Source: Hymenobacter gelipurpurascens (lineage in GTDB: Bacteria > Bacteroidota > Bacteroidia > Cytophagales > Hymenobacteraceae). Taken from it: 64,000 bases of DNA. The notes beneath the pieces were generated by a model, which saw nothing but the letters and a program-made list of their open reading frames with translations, made no database searches and was not told the origin of the DNA. The stretch spans positions 558,001-622,000 of the forward strand of contig NZ_FYEW01000001.1 in NCBI RefSeq assembly GCF_900187375.1, given 5' to 3'. This document shows, one piece after another, positions 8,365 through 19,194 of this stretch (position 1 is its first letter; each line of letters opens with the position of its first letter). A program made the position numbers and the translations under genes.

Positions 8365-10215
8365 CTACATGGTGTATTTGCGGCCTTTGTTCTGCTGCTT
8401 CAGGTAGGCCATCAGCGGCTCGAAGTACTCCACCATAGCGCGAGCTGAAAGGTCTTCGCCGGTTTTCTCCTTCAGCACAGTGCGCCAGTCTTTGCTGGAG
8501 CCGGGGCGCATGATATCGGCCAGGAACTGGCCTACCTCCTTATTGCCGTAGTAGTTGGTGGCGTGCGGATCCTGCTTCAGAATTTTCTTGGCAATGTGGT
8601 CGTGGAGCTGGAACAGAATCACGTACGACAGGGCGTAGTCGTAGTACTGCGCGGGGTCGTCGTTGATGTGGGTTTTGGTGGCGGGGTCGAGGTACTGCTC
8701 GCCGCGCGTGGTGGGCGGCACAATGCCCTGGTACTGCTTCGCCAAGGCCCACCATTTGGCGTTGAGCTGGTCGGCGGGCAGCTTATCGGCATAGAAGCTG
8801 TTTTCCCACTCGCTCATCACACCCGAGGCAAACGGGATGAAGACCGCGTAGTTCAGCGCCTCCTTCAGCAGGGTTTGGGTCTGGTCGGTTTTCGCGTTGG
8901 GGTCGATGAGGCCTAGGCCAGCCAGGAAAGGCTTTTGCGTAGCAGCCAGGCCCATGAGGGAGCCCATGGCTTCGTGGTAGCCGCGGTTAGCACCTTGGCG
9001 CAACAGCGGCGGCACATCGGGGTTGGCGTAGGTGAGGTAGTAGTAGATGTGGCCTAGCTCGTGGTGGGTCGTTTCGTACCACTCGGTGTTGCCTTCCACG
9101 CTCATCAGGCTACGCACATCTTGGTTAAGGTCCATGTGCCAGGCCGAGGCGTGGTTGTTCTTTTTGTAAGTTGCGCCCTTAGGCAAAGGATAGAGGCTGC
9201 TTTTCTCGTAGAAAGAAGCCGGTAGCGCCTGGAAGCCGAGGCTTTGGTAGAAGCGCTCTGCCTGCTTTACCTGCCACTCGGCGCCTTTTTTCGCCAGTAC
9301 GGGGTCAATGTTCAGGCCTTTCACGTCGACCATGGCACTCCAGTCCTGGCCCCAACGGTTGGGCAGCCAGGAGGCGGGGAGGTAGTCGGGCACCTGCTTC
9401 ACGTTGTATTTCTTCGCCAGTTCGTAGCGGGCGTAGGTGTGCAGCTCGCGGTAGAGCGGGCGCAGCTCCTCGTTGATTTTGCGCACCAGCGTCATCATCT
9501 CCTCCCGGTTCATGCCATAGTCACTGGCCTGGTAGGAGAAGTAATCGGGGTAGCCGAGGGCCTGCACGGTTTGGTTGCGCAGGTCGCGCAGGTTCAGCAG
9601 GCCATCCTTCAGGGTAGGACCGATGGCCTTGCTGGCTTCCCAGATCTGCTGGCGCTTCAGCGGGTTCTTTTCTTTGCGCAGCAGCTCATCCAGGTCGTTG
9701 GTCGTGACGGATTTGCCGTTGTACTTATAGTCGAAGCCATAGAGCTTTTCAGTCTGCTGAGTTTCGGCTTTGATGCGGGCTTTTACCACATCGGCAATGG
9801 TCTGGGGCGAGTTGGCGGCGTTGTAGAGAGCCGTCTGCAGCTGCTTCACCTGCAACTCCGTCAGGTCCTGTTTGTGCTCCAGTAGCTCCCGCAGGCGCTG
9901 GATGTTAGCCGCCGAGCCCGTGAAAGCCGCCATGCGCTCATTGGCACGGGCCGTAGCGCCCGAGTTAGCCGTGTCGCCGGCCACAATGTGCGTGTTGGAG
10001 CGCCATTCCGCCTCTGATGATTGGGCATACAGGCGCTGGTATTCCGTGGAGTATTCTTTCAGGAACGTTTCGGCCTGCTCCTGCCAGTTGGGCGCGGCCG
10101 GCTGAGCGGCGGGCGCCGTGGTATCAGGAGTAGTGGAAGCAGTGGGCGTTTTGGCCGTAGGGGCGCAGGCCGTGAGCACGGCCGCCGTAAGGGTGGGGAG
10201 GAAGTACTTTTTCAT
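8365..10215 (-). CDS. M2-family peptidyl-dipeptidase lipoprotein (ACE-like)
   Basis: A 616-residue protein starting at the ATG at 10215 (MKKYFLPTLTAAVLTACAPT), with a lipobox LTAC, so it is probably a lipoprotein. A Thr/Ala/Pro-rich linker follows the lipidated cysteine. The catalytic zinc motif is HELGH at residues 385-389, and the length and helical sequence match the M2 clan of angiotensin-converting-enzyme-like metallopeptidases, which release C-terminal dipeptides. The bases coding Leu-Gly-His of the zinc motif are a CTAGGCCAC copy of the iterated motif, which shows that the motif tolerates strict protein constraints. The gene is divergent from the hydroxylase gene and convergent with pirin. 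Its role is probably peptide scavenging at the envelope (inferred). Confidence 0.9.
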   Translation of the reverse strand: MKKYFLPTLTAAVLTACAPTAKTPTASTTPDTTAPAAQPAAPNWQEQAETFLKEYSTEYQRLYAQSSEAEWRSNTHIVAGDTANSGATARANERMAAFTGSAANIQRLRELLEHKQDLTELQVKQLQTALYNAANSPQTIADVVKARIKAETQQTEKLYGFDYKYNGKSVTTNDLDELLRKEKNPLKRQQIWEASKAIGPTLKDGLLNLRDLRNQTVQALGYPDYFSYQASDYGMNREEMMTLVRKINEELRPLYRELHTYARYELAKKYNVKQVPDYLPASWLPNRWGQDWSAMVDVKGLNIDPVLAKKGAEWQVKQAERFYQSLGFQALPASFYEKSSLYPLPKGATYKKNNHASAWHMDLNQDVRSLMSVEGNTEWYETTHHELGHIYYYLTYANPDVPPLLRQGANRGYHEAMGSLMGLAATQKPFLAGLGLIDPNAKTDQTQTLLKEALNYAVFIPFASGVMSEWENSFYADKLPADQLNAKWWALAKQYQGIVPPTTRGEQYLDPATKTHINDDPAQYYDYALSYVILFQLHDHIAKKILKQDPHATNYYGNKEVGQFLADIMRPGSSKDWRTVLKEKTGEDLSARAMVEYFEPLMAYLKQQNKGRKYTM

Positions 10216-10317
10216 ACAACAGATGATGCGGGAAATAGGGACGTTGCTACAAGCGAAGGTACATATCCGGCCGGTTTGCGCCACGAACTAATGGCGTTTC
10301 GCCGTAGTTTCGCTGGT

Positions 10318-11114
10318 ATGCAAGCCGCACTTATCACGCCTACACAGGCTGGGCTGGTCTACGCCGCCGATTTACTTATTATGCTGCTCCGTTACGGGTT
10401 GTTTGCGGGAGTAGCCTACGCCGTTTTCTGGCGCTGGAAGAAAGCCCGCTGGCAGCATCGCCGCATTCAACCCCGCTTCCCTGATCAGCACCACATTTAT
10501 ACCGAAATCCGTTATTCGGTGCTTACCTGCCTGATCTTCGCAGCGGTTGGCCTGGGCATATTTGTGGCCCGACAGCACGGCTTTACCCGCATTTATATGA
10601 GTGTAGGCCAGTACGGATGGCTCTATCTGGTGGGCAGTACAGTGCTGGCTATTTTGGCCCACGACACGTATTTCTACTGGACGCACCGGTTCATGCACTT
10701 GCCCGGGGTGTACCAGCGCGTGCACCGCATACATCATTTGTCCACCAATCCGTCGCCGTGGGCGGCCTTCGCTTTTCACCCGCTTGAGGCCGTGGTAGAG
10801 GCTGGCATCTTTCCGTTGTTGGTGTTTGTGCTGCCCTTGCACCCCATTGCCATAGTCACCTTCCTGACCTATATGATGGGCATGAATGTGCTAGGCCACC
10901 TCGGCTACGAGCCATATCCGGCCCGGTTCCTGCGCACCCGTTTCGGGCGCCTGCACAACACCAGCACCCACCACAACATGCATCATCAGTTCGTGAAAGG
11001 TAATTATGGACTGTATTTCAACTGGTGGGACCAGCTCATGGGCACCAACCATGCGAAGTATCAGGAGCGGTTCGAGAAGGTGGCCATCATTCAGCGCCAG
11101 CAGAAAGAGGTGGC

Positions 11115-11118
<4 letters not shown>
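10318..11118 (+). CDS. Sterol desaturase / fatty acid hydroxylase family membrane protein
   Basis: A 266-residue integral membrane protein. The ATG at 10318 was chosen; an in-frame ATG at 10291 would add nine residues. The diiron-type histidine clusters of the family are present: HDTYFYWTHRFMH, HRIHH and HNMHH. About four hydrophobic segments surround them. Members hydroxylate or desaturate lipids using a non-haem di-iron centre. The substrate here is unknown; carotenoid or fatty-acyl hydroxylation is plausible in a pigmented bacteroidete (inference). The last six codons (QQKEVA) and the TAG stop lie inside a perfect palindrome shared with the convergent peptidase gene, and the two genes overlap by four bases. 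Confidence 0.87.
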
Positions 11119-12059
<941 letters not shown>

Positions 12060-12293
12060 GGCCGCATCAACGGCTAGGCCACTCTTTGGGTTGTAGGCTG
12101 GGCCTAAGGTGATACAACACGGCGCCGTATGCAGCCGGCTCTCAATCGAACTAACACGTATGCTCAGCAGCGGTTTAGATAATGGCCGCCATCGTTGCGG
12201 TTTTTCTGCCGAAGTTTGTCGGCCCAAACAATTTCAGGGCCTGATCCCGTAAAACTTATTGCAGATTCCCGAATTGTTATAAGTTTAATACTC

Positions 12294-12905
12294 ATGCCGG
12301 CTTTTTCTTCCCCTGCTTCCAAACAGTTGCGGCTATACGCCTCCTGGGAAGACGCGGCCTTAGTACAAGCCCTGCAGCTAGGAGATACTCTGGCTTTTTC
12401 CGAAATATACCAGCGCTATTGGTTTCAGCTGCTGGAAGTGGCCTACCGAAAACTCGGCTCGCGTGAAGTGGCCGAGGAAGTGGTGCAGGACCTGTTTACG
12501 GGGCTGTGGCACAAACGCCAGGCCCAGCGCATCGAGCATCTGCAGCGCTACCTGTTCATGGCCGTTCGCTACCGCATCATCGACCATGTTAAGGCCCGCA
12601 TGACACACACGGGCTATGTAGAATACAGCAAATCTCACCTCACCTTGCTCGACCGCAGCACCGAGGAAGCGGTAGACGCCGGAGACTTGTCGGTGGCACT
12701 GCTGGCGAGCCTGTTGCGGCTACCGGAACACACCCGCGAGGTGTTTCGGTTGAGCCGACTGGAGCATCAGACGGTTCCGGAAATAGCGCAGCGCCTCAAT
12801 CTGTCGCGCAAAACAGTGGAATATCATCTGACCAGGGCCCTCAAATCATTGCGCATCAGTCTGCGCGACTATTTAGTGCTGCTCTTAGTGTACTTCTGGG
12901 GATAA
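12294..12905 (+). CDS. ECF RNA polymerase sigma factor (FecI-like)
   Basis: A 203-residue sigma-70 family protein from the ATG at 12294. Region 2 (residues ~25-95) carries FSEIYQRYWFQLLEVAYRKL and VQDLFTGLWHKR; region 4 (~135-190) carries TREVFRLSRLEHQTVPEIAQ and the HTH LNLSRKTVEYHLTRALKSLR. The short hydrophobic tail YLVLLLVYFWG is common in Bacteroidota FecI-type factors. It is the first gene of the first utilisation locus and precedes the FecR anti-sigma gene by 140 bp, with a terminator between them. It is expected to be freed when the STN-bearing SusC signals to FecR, and then to transcribe the susC operon. Confidence 0.92.
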   Translation: MPAFSSPASKQLRLYASWEDAALVQALQLGDTLAFSEIYQRYWFQLLEVAYRKLGSREVAEEVVQDLFTGLWHKRQAQRIEHLQRYLFMAVRYRIIDHVKARMTHTGYVEYSKSHLTLLDRSTEEAVDAGDLSVALLASLLRLPEHTREVFRLSRLEHQTVPEIAQRLNLSRKTVEYHLTRALKSLRISLRDYLVLLLVYFWG

Positions 12906-12943
12906 ATTCTTCAGGCCGTTTTAAGTCTGTCCGTCAGTTTGTT

Positions 12944-12976
12944 AGCCTGGGCTTGTGAGAAGCGCCAGGCTTTTTT
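12944..12976 (+). terminator. Terminator after the sigma factor gene
   Basis: The stem AGCCTGG...CCAGGCT, extended by GCTT/AAGC across a one-base bulge, is followed by a run of six T (12971-12976). It separates the sigma factor from the anti-sigma gene, so the latter probably has its own promoter. Confidence 0.75.
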
Positions 12977-13045
12977 GTGAAAATTATTTATTGCCTGACT
13001 AGGGAGTAGCCCGAGTTGTTCGACTAGTAAGTAAGCCCTTACCCT

Positions 13046-14098
13046 ATGGCTGTACTAGATATGAACCAAGAGGAATTACGTGACTTATTACAACGGTATC
13101 AGGAAGGAGTATGCACGCCCGAAGAAAAGCGGGTGGTGGAAGATTGGTACGATGTGCTAGGCCACGAGCGGGAGCTTGCCATAGGGAAAGAGGAAAAAGA
13201 AGTGATACAGGCAGCGCTCTGGGAGCGGATTGCCCGCGATACATTCGAGGCCCAGGACATGAGCCCACCGGCCTCCGTATGGCGGACGCCCATCCGGTGG
13301 GCCGCCGCCGCGGCTATAGCGGCAGGCCTAGGCCTAGGAGCCCAGCAGTGGCTCTCCGCTACGCATACGGCCCCGGAACTGGCCACCGCAAATAGGCCTA
13401 CGCTAGACCCCGATGCCCCACAGTGGATGGTATATGCCAACCATACCGGCAAAGCGCAGCGCATCACACTTCCTGACAGCAGCCATGTGTTGGTTTCTGC
13501 GGAAGGGGAGCTGAAATACCCGGGTCAGTTCCAGGCTGAACGGCGCATCGTGCACCTGAAAGGGGAAGCCTTCTTTGAGGTAACGCATGATGCCACGCGG
13601 CCTTTCCTGGTGTATACCAACAAGGTAGTAACCACCGTACTGGGTACCAGTTTTGTGGTGAAAGCCCCCGTAGGCCAGCAGGCGGTGGTGGTGCAGGTGC
13701 GTACCGGCAAAGTGCGCGTGACCCCTCGGGCCGAAACCGAGGCCACGGAAGCGCAGGTACCGGGCAGTATTGTGGTGTTGCCGAACCAGCAGGCGGTGTA
13801 CACGCCCGCCCAGCACCAGCTGCAGCGGGAATTGGTGGCCCAGCCGGCCTTGCTGGCGCCTCAGCCTTTCGTATTTGATGACCGGCCCGTGGCGGAGGTT
13901 CTGGCAGCACTGGAGGTGGCCTACGGGGTGCCCATTGTGTATGACGCACCTAGCCTGGCGGGCTGCACCGTGAACCTCTCGCTCCGCAATGAGTCGTTGT
14001 ACGGCAAGCTCGATGTGCTGTGTAAGATGCTGGATGCCAGCTATGAGCAGAAAAACGCGCAGATCGTCTTCCACAGCAAAGGTTGCCAAAGCAAGTAA
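13046..14098 (+). CDS. FecR family transmembrane anti-sigma factor
   Basis: A 350-residue protein (a start at 13061 would shorten it by five residues). The cytoplasmic N-terminus (EELRDLLQRYQEGVCTPEEK) binds sigma. A single membrane helix lies around residues 85-105, followed by the periplasmic FecR domain (beginning near LPDSSHVLVSAEGELKYP) and a C-terminal STN-like DUF4974 domain (~275-345). In Fec-type systems it holds the sigma factor inactive until an outer-membrane transducer contacts it. It lies between its sigma factor and a SusC that has the matching N-terminal signalling domain, so the three form a complete trans-envelope circuit. Confidence 0.92.
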   Translation: MAVLDMNQEELRDLLQRYQEGVCTPEEKRVVEDWYDVLGHERELAIGKEEKEVIQAALWERIARDTFEAQDMSPPASVWRTPIRWAAAAAIAAGLGLGAQQWLSATHTAPELATANRPTLDPDAPQWMVYANHTGKAQRITLPDSSHVLVSAEGELKYPGQFQAERRIVHLKGEAFFEVTHDATRPFLVYTNKVVTTVLGTSFVVKAPVGQQAVVVQVRTGKVRVTPRAETEATEAQVPGSIVVLPNQQAVYTPAQHQLQRELVAQPALLAPQPFVFDDRPVAEVLAALEVAYGVPIVYDAPSLAGCTVNLSLRNESLYGKLDVLCKMLDASYEQKNAQIVFHSKGCQSK

Positions 14099-14274
14099 CT
14101 ACCATCTTAAAAATAAGTCTTCTACCAACCCCCAGCCTATGCCCACCTAACTACTTTCTAACCTGAGCCCGACATGCAGGCAGTTTCCCCCGGCCATCCT
14201 ACACCGCTGCTGCCTCAGTGCCCTCGCGAAAACCAATTCCCGGTAGTGAAACGTCACTAAATCCCACCTTTCGC

Positions 14275-17200
14275 ATGAATCTTCCCCTACACTTCCCACA
14301 TTCCTTCCAGAACTTTAAACGGGTGGCGCTCCTGCAGCCGCTGTGCATTACAATGCTCAGCAGCATAGCCGCCGCCCAGCCGTTGGCCGCTCAGCCTGCC
14401 CTAGAGCAGCCTATCACGTTGCGCGCCCAAGATGAGACCATGCACGCCGTGCTGGCCAAAATTGAAACCCAGGCCGATGTGCGCTTCCAGTACAGCCGTC
14501 AGCTGATTGGGGCCAGCCGCCGCGTCTCTATTGAGGCAGAAGGTCAGCCCCTGGATGAAGTGCTGCACAAGCTCCTCGATCCGCTGCACATCAACTACGA
14601 GCCCGTGGCCGATGGCATTATCCTGAAGCCCGCCGCCGTAGCCGACATCACCGTAACCGGCCGCGTGCTGGATGAGAAAGGAGCAGGCCTACCCGGCGTG
14701 AACGTGGTGGTAAAAGGCTCTACCACCGGCACGCAAACCGATCTGGAAGGGCGCTACACCCTCACGGCCCCCGACAATGCCACGCTGGTCTTCACTTTTA
14801 TTGGCTACACCTCGCAGGAAGTAGCCGTGGGTGGCCGCACCTCCGTGGATGTCAACCTGGTGCCCGACTCGCAGGCGCTGAGTGAGGTAGTAGTGGTGGG
14901 GTATGGCACCCAGCGCAAGCAGGATGTAACCGGCGCCGTAGCGCGCATTCAGGCCGAAGAAATTGTAAACCAGCCCGTCCAGACGCCCACCCAGGCCCTG
15001 CAGGGCAAAACGGCGGGCGTGCAGATTACTACCGATGGCACGCCCAACGCCCAACCCACCGTCCGCATCCGGGGTACGGGTACGCTGCTGGCCGGCGCCA
15101 ACCCGCTGTATGTGGTAGACGGCGTGCAGACCACCGACATCCGTAACCTGAGCAACTCCGATATCGAGACGATTGACGTGTTGAAGGATGCCTCGGCCGC
15201 CGCTATTTACGGGGTGCGAGGAGCCAACGGCGTTATCATTGTAACCACCAAAAAAGGCAAGCAGGGCAAGCCTGTATTGAGCTACAACACCACGGTAGGC
15301 TTCAAGGAAGCCGCGCATTTGGTGAAAATGGCCGACGCAGGTCAGTACGCCGACTACCTGCGCAGTACTTCGCCCAACGTGACCATTCCGGACTATTCCG
15401 GCAGCACCGACTGGTACGACCAACTTCTGCGTCGGGCCATGTACCAGAATCATAACTTGGCGGTATCGGGTGCGAATGAGAGCGTACGGTACTACTTCAG
15501 CGGCAACCTGCTGCAGGACGATGGCCTAGCCATCAATAACAAGTTCTCCCGCCTCACGGTGCGCTCCAACACCGACTTCACCATCTCGCCGAAGTTCAGC
15601 ATCAACTCTCAGGCTTCCTTCAGCCGTGCCAACACGCGCGACGTAAATTTTGGGGCAGCCTTTGAGAATTCGTACCGCGCGGCGCCGATTATTGTGGCCA
15701 AAGAGGGCGGGCGCTATGGCAACACCTCGGCCTTCGGCAACGTGGGTAACCCACTTCTCAACATTGAGAAGAACAACAACCGCTCCTACGAAAACCGCCT
15801 GCAGGGCAACGTAGGCCTGAACTTCCTTCCGGTTGAAGGGCTAACTTTGCGCTCAGCCATCAACGTAGACCTGAACTTCACTAACCGCCGGATCTACGAT
15901 TACCAGTACCTCAACGACGAGGCAACCTTCCTGACGGCCGGCGGCAACCAGCGCAATCCGCAGAGCACGCTCAATGTTGACCAACGGACCCGTTCTCGCT
16001 ACCTCTGGGAAAACACGGCCACCTATCAGAAGGTCTTTGCTGAAAAGCATAACCTGACGTTGCTGGCTGGTACCGTGATGGAAGAGGGCAACGTCAGCTC
16101 CATTTCCGGCAGCCGCCGCAATGTACCCGAAGACCCCAACCAGTGGTATTTGAACACCGGCGACCCGAACACCAGTGTAAACGGTGCGCCGGAACTGGGC
16201 AAGGACCGCCGTCTATCGTTCCTGGGCCGCATCAACTACGCGTTTGCGGATAAGTACCTGCTCACGACGAACCTGCGCTACGATGGTACTTCCAAGTTCA
16301 ACTCCAGCCAGCGCTGGGGGCTGTTCCCGTCGCTAGGCCTAGGCTGGGTCCTGACGGAGGAGGGCTTCCTGAAAGACCAGACTGTACTCAACTTCCTGAA
16401 GCTGCGCGCCAGCTACGGCCAGCTGGGCAACGACCAGATCGACCCCGCCTCGTACATCACGACGGCCGATGTGAACATTCCGTACGTGTTTAACACCCAG
16501 CCGGTGCTGGGGGCTGTAATTCGGGAGATTAAGGACCGTGACGTGCGCTGGGAAGTGACGACGGAGTACGACGCCGCCGTGGAGTTTGCTACCCTCGAAA
16601 ACCACTTGAGCGGTGAACTGACCTACTACCGCAAAACGACGACCGACGCCCTGATTCCGGTGAACATTCCGGCCTTGTTCGGTGACCCCAACAACCAGTA
16701 CATCACCAATGCCGCCGACATCAGCAACCGTGGTGTGGAAGCGGCCCTGACCTGGCGCAACCAGGTAGGGGAGAACTTCTCCTACAACTTTGGGGTGAAT
16801 GCGACTTTCAATAAGAACCGCATTGAAAACCTAAACGGCGGCCAGGCCCTGTTCGGCGGCCCCCGTGAGGTAACGCGCTCCGATAATGGTGTGGCAGCAG
16901 GCAGCTTCTATGTCCTCAAAGCCATTGGCGTGTTCCAGAGTCAGGCGGAAATTGACGCCTACCCAAAATACACCTTCCTGACACCTCGCACTGGCGACCT
17001 GAAGTACGCGGATGCCAATGGCGACGGCGTAATTGACCCCAAAGACAGAGTATACGCCGGTTCCTATCAGCCGCCCATGTATTTCGGTATCAATGGCGGG
17101 CTGAACTTCCGGGGAGTGGATTTCTCGTTTGTGTTCTCGGGCAACGTCAACAACGATGTGTACAACCGGAAGAAACAGGCCACAGACGCTGTAACGGATA

Positions 17201-17547
17201 ACATTGAAGAGGACTTCGCCAATAACCGCTGGACGACATCCAACCCTTCTCAGACGGACCCCTACGCTATTCGGAGCAACACGCCCAACTCTACGTACTT
17301 CATTGAGTCAGGCTCCTATATCCGCCTGAACAACCTGGTGCTGGGCTATACCATTCCGGCAGAACTGACGAAGCGGGCGCATATTTCCTCGCTGCGGGTG
17401 TTTGCTACGGGCCAGAATGTGTTCACCATCACCAAGTACTCGGGCTTTACGCCGGAGCTGCCGGGTGGGCCCTTGGATGCCGGTATCGAAGCCACCACGT
17501 ACCCCACCAGCCGCACGCTTGCGCTGGGCCTCAATGTTAATTTCTAA
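14275..17547 (+). CDS. SusC/RagA TonB-linked outer membrane transporter with STN signalling domain
   Basis: A 1090-residue receptor from the ATG at 14275. After a signal region (hydrophobic to ~50) comes an STN domain (~50-120, PITLRAQDETMHAVLAKIETQ), then a carboxypeptidase-regulatory-like domain (TVTGRVLDEKGAGLPGVNVV), a TonB-box-like VVVVGYGTQRKQDVTGAV, the plug, and a 22-stranded barrel with a typical SusC end (LALGLNVNF). It imports oligosaccharides through the outer membrane with its SusD partner. The STN domain allows it to contact the FecR protein, so substrate binding would activate the sigma factor. It is followed 12 bp later by susD, so the two are co-transcribed. Confidence 0.95.
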   Translation: MNLPLHFPHSFQNFKRVALLQPLCITMLSSIAAAQPLAAQPALEQPITLRAQDETMHAVLAKIETQADVRFQYSRQLIGASRRVSIEAEGQPLDEVLHKLLDPLHINYEPVADGIILKPAAVADITVTGRVLDEKGAGLPGVNVVVKGSTTGTQTDLEGRYTLTAPDNATLVFTFIGYTSQEVAVGGRTSVDVNLVPDSQALSEVVVVGYGTQRKQDVTGAVARIQAEEIVNQPVQTPTQALQGKTAGVQITTDGTPNAQPTVRIRGTGTLLAGANPLYVVDGVQTTDIRNLSNSDIETIDVLKDASAAAIYGVRGANGVIIVTTKKGKQGKPVLSYNTTVGFKEAAHLVKMADAGQYADYLRSTSPNVTIPDYSGSTDWYDQLLRRAMYQNHNLAVSGANESVRYYFSGNLLQDDGLAINNKFSRLTVRSNTDFTISPKFSINSQASFSRANTRDVNFGAAFENSYRAAPIIVAKEGGRYGNTSAFGNVGNPLLNIEKNNNRSYENRLQGNVGLNFLPVEGLTLRSAINVDLNFTNRRIYDYQYLNDEATFLTAGGNQRNPQSTLNVDQRTRSRYLWENTATYQKVFAEKHNLTLLAGTVMEEGNVSSISGSRRNVPEDPNQWYLNTGDPNTSVNGAPELGKDRRLSFLGRINYAFADKYLLTTNLRYDGTSKFNSSQRWGLFPSLGLGWVLTEEGFLKDQTVLNFLKLRASYGQLGNDQIDPASYITTADVNIPYVFNTQPVLGAVIREIKDRDVRWEVTTEYDAAVEFATLENHLSGELTYYRKTTTDALIPVNIPALFGDPNNQYITNAADISNRGVEAALTWRNQVGENFSYNFGVNATFNKNRIENLNGGQALFGGPREVTRSDNGVAAGSFYVLKAIGVFQSQAEIDAYPKYTFLTPRTGDLKYADANGDGVIDPKDRVYAGSYQPPMYFGINGGLNFRGVDFSFVFSGNVNNDVYNRKKQATDAVTDNIEEDFANNRWTTSNPSQTDPYAIRSNTPNSTYFIESGSYIRLNNLVLGYTIPAELTKRAHISSLRVFATGQNVFTITKYSGFTPELPGGPLDAGIEATTYPTSRTLALGLNVNF

Positions 17548-17559
17548 GCTCGTCGCCTC

Positions 17560-19101
17560 ATGAAAGCCATAACAACTATCATTTCCCGGCGCGTGTATCT
17601 GGCGGCGCTTGGGCTAGCCCTCACGGCAGGCGCCGTGGGCTGTAAAGATTTCCTGGAAGTAGCCCCCCAAGGCCAGCTGACTGAGGACCAGATTCGTACG
17701 GACCCCGCAGCCGCGCAAAAGCTGGTGGATGGCGTGTACAACGCCATGTACCTGGGCGGTTTCGGGCCCGATATCCACGGCCTGCAGTACATCATCCTGA
17801 CGGATATTGCCTCCGACGACTCCGATAAAGGCAGCACGCCCCAGGACTATTCGGCGGCGGCTGAAGTTGATAACTTCACCCTGAACTCTACCAACAGCGT
17901 TGTTAACAATGCCTGGAAGGGCTATTTCCAGGGAATCAACCGGGCCAATCAGGCGCTGGACAAGGTTCCGCTGAGCCCGGCCCCCGAGGCCACTCGTAAC
18001 CGGCTACTCGGGGAGTCGCGCTTCCTGCGGGGGTACTTCTACTTCAACATGGTTCGCCTGTTTGGTGGGGTGCCGAAGCTAGATAAGGTGCAGCCTGCCT
18101 CGGAAATTAATAACCCCGCTTTGCAGCAGCGTGCTACAGCCGCTGAGATTTATCAGCTGATTATTGATGATCTGCAGTTTGCCGTAGACAATCTGCCGCT
18201 GAAAGGAGCCACAGAAACCGGCCGCGCCACCAAAGCTGCAGCCCAGGCCATGCTGGCGAAGGTGTATCTGTATCAGAAGAACTACCAACAGGCCTACGCC
18301 CTCACCAACGAAATTATTACAGGTAAGTCGGGCAGTTATGGCCTGTTCCCGAACTACGAGGGTATCTGGCGCGAAGTAGGGGCCAACAGCCAAGAGTCTA
18401 TTTTTGAGGTGCAAACGGGTGTCAATGCGGCCTGCAATAACTCGGCTGTAGAGCTGTATACCGTCAGCCAGGGGCCGCGCTCTGGCGGCCGGGGCGGCTG
18501 GGCCGACTTAGGTTTTGGCTTCAATACGCCTACCCAACAGCTGGCCGATGCCTATGAACCCGGCGACAAGCGCCGGGAGGGAAGCATCATCTTCATTACC
18601 ACGGCCCGTAAGGGTACGGTACTGTGGGATGGTTTCCGGATTCCCAGCAAAGACTCCGTAGAAGGTTTCCGCTACAGCTATAAGGCGTATCACAGCCGCA
18701 CGCAGGAAAAAAACTGCGGCAACAACGACTTTCTGCCCAAGAACATCCGGATAATGCGCTACGCCGAGGTGCTGCTGATTAATGCGGAGGCCGCATTGCA
18801 GACTGGCAACACGGCCGCGGCGCTGACCAATCTGAACCTGGTTCGCTCCCGGGCAGGCCTACCGGCCCGCACCACCGCTACACTGGCCAACATCTGGCAG
18901 GAGCGGCGCGTGGAGCTAGCCCTGGAACACGACCGGTTCTTTGACCTGGTACGCCAGGAAAGCGTGCAACCCGGCCGCATTGTGCCGCTGTTCGCGGCGC
19001 AGGGTAAAACCTTCACGAAGGGAAAAAATGAGCTGTTTCCCATTCCGCAGGAGCAAATTGACCTGAGCGGCGGTCAGCTGACGCAAAACCCCGGTTACTA
19101 A
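17560..19101 (+). CDS. SusD/RagB family glycan-binding lipoprotein
   Basis: A 513-residue lipoprotein with lipobox AVGC at residue ~28, followed by KDFLEVAPQGQLTEDQI, the common start of mature SusD proteins. TPR-like helices follow, and the protein ends with the usual SusD motifs (RRVELALEHDRFFDLVR, FPIPQEQIDLSGGQLTQNPGY). It forms the lid on the SusC barrel at the cell surface and captures oligosaccharides. It is paired with the upstream SusC. Confidence 0.95.
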   Translation: MKAITTIISRRVYLAALGLALTAGAVGCKDFLEVAPQGQLTEDQIRTDPAAAQKLVDGVYNAMYLGGFGPDIHGLQYIILTDIASDDSDKGSTPQDYSAAAEVDNFTLNSTNSVVNNAWKGYFQGINRANQALDKVPLSPAPEATRNRLLGESRFLRGYFYFNMVRLFGGVPKLDKVQPASEINNPALQQRATAAEIYQLIIDDLQFAVDNLPLKGATETGRATKAAAQAMLAKVYLYQKNYQQAYALTNEIITGKSGSYGLFPNYEGIWREVGANSQESIFEVQTGVNAACNNSAVELYTVSQGPRSGGRGGWADLGFGFNTPTQQLADAYEPGDKRREGSIIFITTARKGTVLWDGFRIPSKDSVEGFRYSYKAYHSRTQEKNCGNNDFLPKNIRIMRYAEVLLINAEAALQTGNTAAALTNLNLVRSRAGLPARTTATLANIWQERRVELALEHDRFFDLVRQESVQPGRIVPLFAAQGKTFTKGKNELFPIPQEQIDLSGGQLTQNPGY

Positions 19102-19111
19102 GTGGCCTAGC

Positions 19112-19165
19112 AGAGAAAGAACGCCGTGTAGAGTGCCGCAACGCCTCTGCATGGCGTTCTTCTCT
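19112..19165 (+). promoter_or_regulatory. Hairpin between susD and GH144 genes
   Basis: The arms AGAGAAAGAACGCC and GGCGTTCTTCTCT pair with one bulged A across a 27-nt loop, in the 93-bp gap between the two genes. There is no strong U-tract, so it may be a processing or attenuation structure that lowers enzyme expression relative to susCD. Confidence 0.4.
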
Positions 19166-19194
19166 TCTGGCTGTCACGGATAAAACACTGCTGT

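Noticed and set aside
14689..15453. Long antisense frames within susC (and similar ones in the GH3, GH144 and DEAD-box genes).
   Set aside because: They are shadows of strongly biased codon use in certain genes on the other strand.
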